Part shown: one piece after another, positions 58,958 through 64,000 of the stretch
Numbering within the stretch: position 1 is the first letter of the stretch
How the letters are laid out: every line of letters begins with the position of its first letter
Source: Tranquillimonas rosea
GTDB lineage: Bacteria; Pseudomonadota; Alphaproteobacteria; Rhodobacterales; Rhodobacteraceae
Assembly: GCF_900111315.1 (NCBI RefSeq)
Contig: NZ_FOGU01000003.1
Location: 368,610-432,609, forward strand
Length of the DNA stretch: 64,000 bases
Reading direction: 5' to 3'
Program-made: the position numbers and the translations under genes
Notes under the pieces: generated by a model
What the model saw: the letters and a program-made list of their open reading frames with translations, nothing else
Told to the model about the DNA's origin: nothing
Databases searched by the model: none

Positions 58958-59802
58958 TCCTCGATGATTTCATCCTTCGCGCCACGCTCGCGGGTATCGG
59001 TACGGGCTTCGCGGCCGCACCGCTCGGCTGCTTCGTGGTCTGGCGTCGGATGGCCTATATTGGCGATGCGACGGCCCACGCGGCGATCCTTGGCGTGGCC
59101 TTGGGACTTGCCTTCTCGCTGCCGGTCTTTGCCGGGGCGCTGGTCATCGCGCTGCTCATGGCCAGCCTCGTCTCACTGATGGCGGGGCGGGGTTACACCA
59201 TCGATACCCTTCTGGGGGTAATGGCCCATTCCACGCTCGCCTTCGGCCTGGTGGCCGTCTCCTTTCTCGAGGGCATACGGATCGACGTGATGGCCTATCT
59301 CTTCGGCGACATCCTGTCGGTGTCCAGGGCGGACATCAGCGTGATTTGGGGCGGGACGGCCCACGTGCTCATCCTCGTCGGCTGGCGCTGGTCGGCGCTG
59401 CTCACCGCGACGTTGAACGAAGACCTCGCCCGGGCGGCGGGTCTCGATCCGCGACGGGAACAGCTGGTCCTCACTCTCGCGCTCGCGATTGTCGTCGCCA
59501 TCGCCATCAAGGTGGTCAGGGTCCTGCTGATCACCGCGGTGCTGATCATTCCCGCGGCCACGGTCCGTCCCTTTGCCCGCACCCCTGAAATCATGGCCCT
59601 GCTCGCTTCAGGGCTCGCAATCCTTGCGGCATGGGGCGGATTGCAGGCCTCCTACCACCTCGACACGCCCACCGGACCGACGATCGTCTGTCTGCTGGCA
59701 ATCCTGTTCTGCCTCTCGGTACTTGCCGGAGCGCTGAACCGAGCGACGCGAGCACGGTCCGCGTGCGGCGCCGGCACAGTTCAGAACACTTCGGGAGACT
59801 GA
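58954..59802 (+). CDS. znuB: Zinc ABC importer permease
   Basis: 282 residues, about eight helices, of the ABC-3 metal permease family: LAGIGTGFAAAPLGCFVVWRRMAYIGDATAHAAILGVALGL (the AHAAI motif), YTIDTLLGVMAHSTLAFGLVAVS, AYLFGDILSVS, NEDLARAAGLDPRR and KVVRVLLITAVLIIPAATVRPFA. The gene is intact but its ATPase (znuC) is cut and no znuA is in the window, so it is probably orphaned. It is followed after 3 bases by a COG0523 gene. Its original Zur-controlled promoter has been lost with the deletion. Confidence 0.88.
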   Translation: MILDDFILRATLAGIGTGFAAAPLGCFVVWRRMAYIGDATAHAAILGVALGLAFSLPVFAGALVIALLMASLVSLMAGRGYTIDTLLGVMAHSTLAFGLVAVSFLEGIRIDVMAYLFGDILSVSRADISVIWGGTAHVLILVGWRWSALLTATLNEDLARAAGLDPRREQLVLTLALAIVVAIAIKVVRVLLITAVLIIPAATVRPFARTPEIMALLASGLAILAAWGGLQASYHLDTPTGPTIVCLLAILFCLSVLAGALNRATRARSACGAGTVQNTSGD

Positions 59803-59805
59803 CCG

Positions 59806-60903
59806 ATGTCCACGATTCCCGTCACCCTGCTCACGGGCTTCCTCGGCGCCGGAAAATCCACGCTTCTCAAGCGAATCCTGAGAGACCCGCGCTTCAGCGA
59901 CACAGCGGTGGTGGTCAACGAATTCGGAGAGGTCGGTCTGGACGGTGCGTTGATCTCACACTCGCCCGATCAGACCGTAGAGATGACTTCGGGATGCCTC
60001 TGCTGCACGGTCCGCGGCGATATCCGCGACACGCTTCTGCGCCTTCACGCGGACGCGGAAAGCGGCCGCCTTCCCACATTCGAACGGCTGGTGATCGAAA
60101 CCACGGGATTGGCCGATCCGGCGCCGGTCATCGCCACCCTCATGCAGGATCCGCGGCTCGTACGTCGCTACGCGCTCGCAGGTGTGGTGACACTCGTCGA
60201 CAGCCTCGCCGGAGCCGACACGCTCTCCCGACACGAGGAGGCCGCCAAGCAAGCGGCTGTGGCCGATCTGCTCGTGCTCAGCAAGACCGACATGGTCGCT
60301 GACGCACATTCCGAGGATCCCCGACACCAGACCTGCAAGGCTTTGGAACGCTTGAATCCGGTGGCAAGGCGCTTCGACGCGCAGGCGCTGGAGTTCGACC
60401 TGAAGGAACTCTTCGAGCTACAGGCCTTCGACCCGAGCGCGCACAGTCTCGATGTCCAGGCCTGGCTTGCCGCAGAGGCCTACGAGGGCGCGGAGGCGGA
60501 CCACCACGACCAACACCATCACGACCATGGGGCCGGTCACGACCATCAACATTCGCATGACGTGAATCGTCACAGCCTGTCGATCCGAGCGTTCTGCGTC
60601 ACCTTCGAGGACGCGGTCGCCACCGACCCCTTCACCAGAACGCTGGAAACCATGATTGCCAGGATGGGGCCGGCCCTGCTGCGGGTCAAAGGCATCGTCC
60701 AGCTCGCGGAAAAACCTCATACGCCGGTCGTCTTCCACGGCGTGCAGCATGTCTTTCACGACCCGCTCATCCTCCCGGACTGGCCGGATGCGGATCACCG
60801 TACGAAACTGGTTTTCGTCACAGACGGGGTCGAGCACCCGGAGATCGAAGGGCTCTTCCGCGAGGCCGGCCTGTCTCCGGCCCGCGCATTCGCACGGGCT
60901 TGA
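59806..60903 (+). CDS. COG0523/CobW-type GTPase metallochaperone with His-rich loop
   Basis: 365 residues. The G1 motif is TGFLGAGKSTLLKRIL, the COG0523 metal motif CxCC is GCLCCTVRGD, the Walker-B-like IETTGLADPAP and the guanine-specifying SKTD follow. Between the GTPase and the C-terminal domain lies a histidine/aspartate stretch (ADHHDQHHHDHGAGHDHQHSHD), typical of zinc-binding members. It forms an operon with znuB, so a role in zinc allocation is likely. Confidence 0.87.
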   Translation: MSTIPVTLLTGFLGAGKSTLLKRILRDPRFSDTAVVVNEFGEVGLDGALISHSPDQTVEMTSGCLCCTVRGDIRDTLLRLHADAESGRLPTFERLVIETTGLADPAPVIATLMQDPRLVRRYALAGVVTLVDSLAGADTLSRHEEAAKQAAVADLLVLSKTDMVADAHSEDPRHQTCKALERLNPVARRFDAQALEFDLKELFELQAFDPSAHSLDVQAWLAAEAYEGAEADHHDQHHHDHGAGHDHQHSHDVNRHSLSIRAFCVTFEDAVATDPFTRTLETMIARMGPALLRVKGIVQLAEKPHTPVVFHGVQHVFHDPLILPDWPDADHRTKLVFVTDGVEHPEIEGLFREAGLSPARAFARA

Positions 60904-61104
60904 GGCCAACGGAGCGGACCGGAGCTCAAGATAACCTCGGCCATCTCCGCAGCGAAATCCTCGTGAACCCGCGGCATGATCGAGACTGCCGGGCTGGCCG
61001 CAATGAGTCTCGCCACGCAAAGTGGCCCCTCGGCACACGTTGGGCGCAGGCGTGCGCCAGTCTTGCGAGGGTCATGGCGTCGGTCAGAAGAATGATGTGG
61101 GGGG

Positions 61105-61150
61105 TTGGCGAGCGGCACCATTAGCGGTAATAGTTACGATATAACATTTC
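61105..61150. promoter_or_regulatory. Promoter with overlapping Zur-type box
   Basis: TTGGCG (61105-61110) and TAATAG (61128-61133) are 17 bases apart. A Zur-like site covers the -10 region and beyond at 61127-61150; on the minus strand its left half is GAAATGTTATA, identical to the alphaproteobacterial Zur half-site, and the right half is partly conserved (TAAC...TT). It precedes the COG0523 gene at 61165, consistent with induction under zinc shortage. Confidence 0.65.
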
Positions 61151-61164
61151 ACTTAGGTACCGCC

Positions 61165-62375
<1,211 letters not shown>

Positions 62376-62379
<4 letters not shown>

Positions 62380-63008
62380 CGGTCCACGGCTCCTTCGCTT
62401 CGGAACTCCTCCCGGGGGTCCTGGTGGTGTCAGAGCCTTCGGGGATCAAAGACATCAAGGCCGACGGCGTTGCTGGCGTGGTTTGGCAGCGCCATCCGCT
62501 GGCGTCGTTTCAGAATTGGATCGACACCCTCGACCCGCTGGTGCTTTCCCGCGCTCGCATTGTTCTGCGGCCGGAGGCGGTTCGGTCGGCGGTTGCCGCG
62601 ACATGCGACAAGGCGGGCCCGCCCGATGGACCCGAGCGCGAACGCCTCCTGGACGACATCGCAGCCCTCGCGGAGATGTTCGCCAATGTGACAGGCTCGC
62701 GTTGGCTGCGCCTACGGCTCGACATCGTAGCGACCAATGCCTGCCGCCGATTCCACGTCGACCGGATCAGCGCGCGGCTGATCTGCACCTACCGTGGCAC
62801 GGGCACGCAATACGGCACCACGGAGGACGGCGATCCCGAAGTGATACACACGGTAGCGACGGGGGCGCCGTTCGTCATGCGCGGCACGCTCTGGAAACCG
62901 TCTCCCGATCCGGGATTGGTTCATCGCTCGCCACCGATCGAAGGCACCGGAGAAACGCGACTGATGCTGGTTCTCGACCCCGTTGACGATCCCGACGAGG
63001 ACCTATGA
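62376..63008 (+). CDS. DUF1826 family protein
   Basis: A 210-residue protein, coupled to the COG0523 gene (ATGA). Segments [67 protein letters not shown] and [11 protein letters not shown] are typical of DUF1826. The family is regularly found beside Zur-controlled COG0523 genes. The RFHVD and TQYG parts suggest a metal- or cofactor-binding fold with His and Asp; activity is unknown. Confidence 0.85.
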
Positions 63009-63280
63009 GCCGCAACCTATCGACCACCCTGCGAAAGCGTCGCCGCCAGGGGGATCCGATGCGCGACTACGACCGGCTGCCCCCGCCGCTGCGGGCGTGG
63101 TTGGCGCAAGCCGCCTTGCCCTGGTCTCCTGCTTCGTGCCGCCGGATCTGGCGCAAGGCTCGGGCAGGAGGCACGCCACCTGGAGACATCATCGCGATGC
63201 TTGACCGGGCAGAACGGAAGACGCTCGATCGAGACACACTGGTGGCAATCACCCCAAAGCCTCTCGGCAACGAATCTTAG
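63005..63280 (+). CDS. DUF6525-like small conserved protein (91 aa)
   Basis: The ATG overlaps the DUF1826 stop (ATGA). The protein begins [55 protein letters not shown], a basic helical family seen in Rhodobacterales near zinc-response genes. No catalytic motif is visible. It is the last gene of the Zur operon. Confidence 0.75.
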   Translation: MSRNLSTTLRKRRRQGDPMRDYDRLPPPLRAWLAQAALPWSPASCRRIWRKARAGGTPPGDIIAMLDRAERKTLDRDTLVAITPKPLGNES

Positions 63281-63739
63281 CACTAGGACCACGGGGGCCA
63301 CTGAGCGTCACCGGCAGCTGGCGTTCGCAGAGAACGGCAGGAAATCCCGCATCGGCGGCACTGCGAGAACGCGCAGCGAATGGTCGGTTTAGATCCTTCG
63401 GTCTGGCGCCGGCTTGAATGACCGCTTCCGTGACCTGCGCCGCGGTGCAGAACCTTGGTTGCTGCAGCTGCGAGCTTCTCCATCGCCATGCTGCAATTGC
63501 ATTGGTTGGCCGCCGAATGACCGGAAAGTCCGCATAGCGGTCACCCGAGCGGAGGAAATGCTGTGCGCTTCGCGAACGTCCGGTTCGGTGAAGCCGCGCT
63601 GTGGCGACGAATCGACAGGCGAAAGGCAGCTCAAGGCCGAAAGCGTCGATGCGCCCTCGTGCGGGAAGGGCGGGACGAAGTCGGTAGTGTCCCGTGGGAT
63701 GGTGTAGGAGCGCCGACCTTCGGAGAGGTCCAAGCTTGA
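63281..63739. other. Intergenic stretch, no gene recognised
   Basis: 459 bases between the DUF6525-like gene and the IS256 transposase. No family-like frame or strong hairpin was seen. The right part (about 63690-63739) should hold the end of the IS256 element, but I could not identify its terminal inverted repeat with certainty. Confidence 0.4.
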
Positions 63740-64000
63740 TCAGGACGCCACAGCGGGCAGCCTTACGGTGGGAGTGTCGGTGACACGCGCAAGGGTTTCA
63801 AGGCTCATGTAGCGTCGCGCGACCGTCCACTCGTCGTTGGTCTCGAGCATCAGCGCGCCGACGAGGCGGACGATGGCCTCGTCGTTGGGGAAGATGCCGA
63901 TGACGTCGGACCTGCGCTTGATCTCGCGGTTCACCCGTTCGAGTGGGTTCGTCGACGCGATCTGAGCCCAGTGTTCGCGGGGGAAGTCCATGTAGGCGAG
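63740..64000 (-). CDS. IS256-family transposase, C-terminal part (continues past window)
   Basis: The last 87 or so residues of a Mutator-type transposase: YMDFPREHWAQIASTNPLERVNREIKRRSDVIGIFPNDEAIVRLVGALMLETNDEWTVARRYMSLETLARVTD. The catalytic Glu is within NPLERVNREIKRR. The frame is open to the right window edge, so the element may be complete; the N-terminal part lies outside. It belongs to the same family as the fragment at 44942-45166, though not necessarily the same element. Confidence 0.88.
   Translation of the reverse strand, partial: LAYMDFPREHWAQIASTNPLERVNREIKRRSDVIGIFPNDEAIVRLVGALMLETNDEWTVARRYMSLETLARVTDTPTVRLPAVAS

Overview
The window is high-GC DNA with tightly packed, overlapping operons. 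It most likely comes from an alphaproteobacterium of the Rhodobacter/Roseobacter group (Rhodobacterales). The evidence is a RegB/RegA redox two-component pair, an hmuSTUV heme-uptake locus, a DctPQM TRAP transporter, a phasin with a PhaR-type CTGC-N3-GCAG operator, a Zur/COG0523 zinc locus ending in DUF1826 and DUF6525 genes, and several small proteins typical of that group. The density of catabolic cassettes, decayed insertion sequences and gene remnants suggests an accessory region or a secondary replicon; this is inference.

Layout. 1-6668 (minus): cyoABCD quinol oxidase, a SURF1-type assembly factor, the redox kinase regB and the start of regA, in one overlapping operon. 6831-12094: an MHS-type MFS transporter, several small conserved proteins, a transglutaminase and a Crp/Fnr regulator. 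12519-18499: hmuSTUV diverging from a TonB-dependent receptor. 18557-24607: a five-gene operon of exported sugar-oxidation proteins (two TIM-barrel isomerase-like proteins, a GMC dehydrogenase with its Tat-carried small subunit, and a DUF1080 hydrolase), with a LacI-type operator and a divergent LysR gene. 24573-32780: miscellaneous genes (EamA permease, SDR, LysR, phosphotransferase, LrgAB, LuxR) and decayed fragments.

32789-38857: a polyol/D-tagatose locus (polyol dehydrogenase, orphan ABC binding protein, LacI regulator, PfkB kinase, GatZ/KbaZ-type protein). The membrane permeases are missing and only a scrap of the ATPase remains. 39130-39549: phasin. 40009-44748: TRAP transporter with an amidase and a tiny membrane protein. 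44942-45722: remnants of IS256- and IS3-type elements. 45826-57153: a large cluster that fits non-phosphorylative oxidation of L-fucose or a similar 6-deoxyhexose. It has a mutarotase, lactonase, aldo/keto reductase, UxaA-type dehydratase, SDR, FAH-type hydrolase and an RbsC/RbsB-type ABC importer, under a GntR regulator. 57268-58735: an IS110/IS66/IS110 scar that has removed most of the zinc ABC importer. 58736-63280: the surviving znuC tail, znuB, two COG0523 metallochaperone genes, DUF1826 and DUF6525. 63740-64000: the C-terminal part of an IS256-family transposase.

Cross-cutting patterns. (i) Each of the three binding-protein genes is followed by a strong stem-loop. (ii) Two near-identical LacI-type operators tie the orphan binding protein to the kinase operon. 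(iii) Several transport systems look damaged (polyol permeases lost, znuA/znuC lost). I saw no CRISPR array, rRNA, convincing tRNA, defence island or phage module, and no single gene whose family is clearly new. The least-described system is the exported sugar-oxidation operon at 18557-23492.
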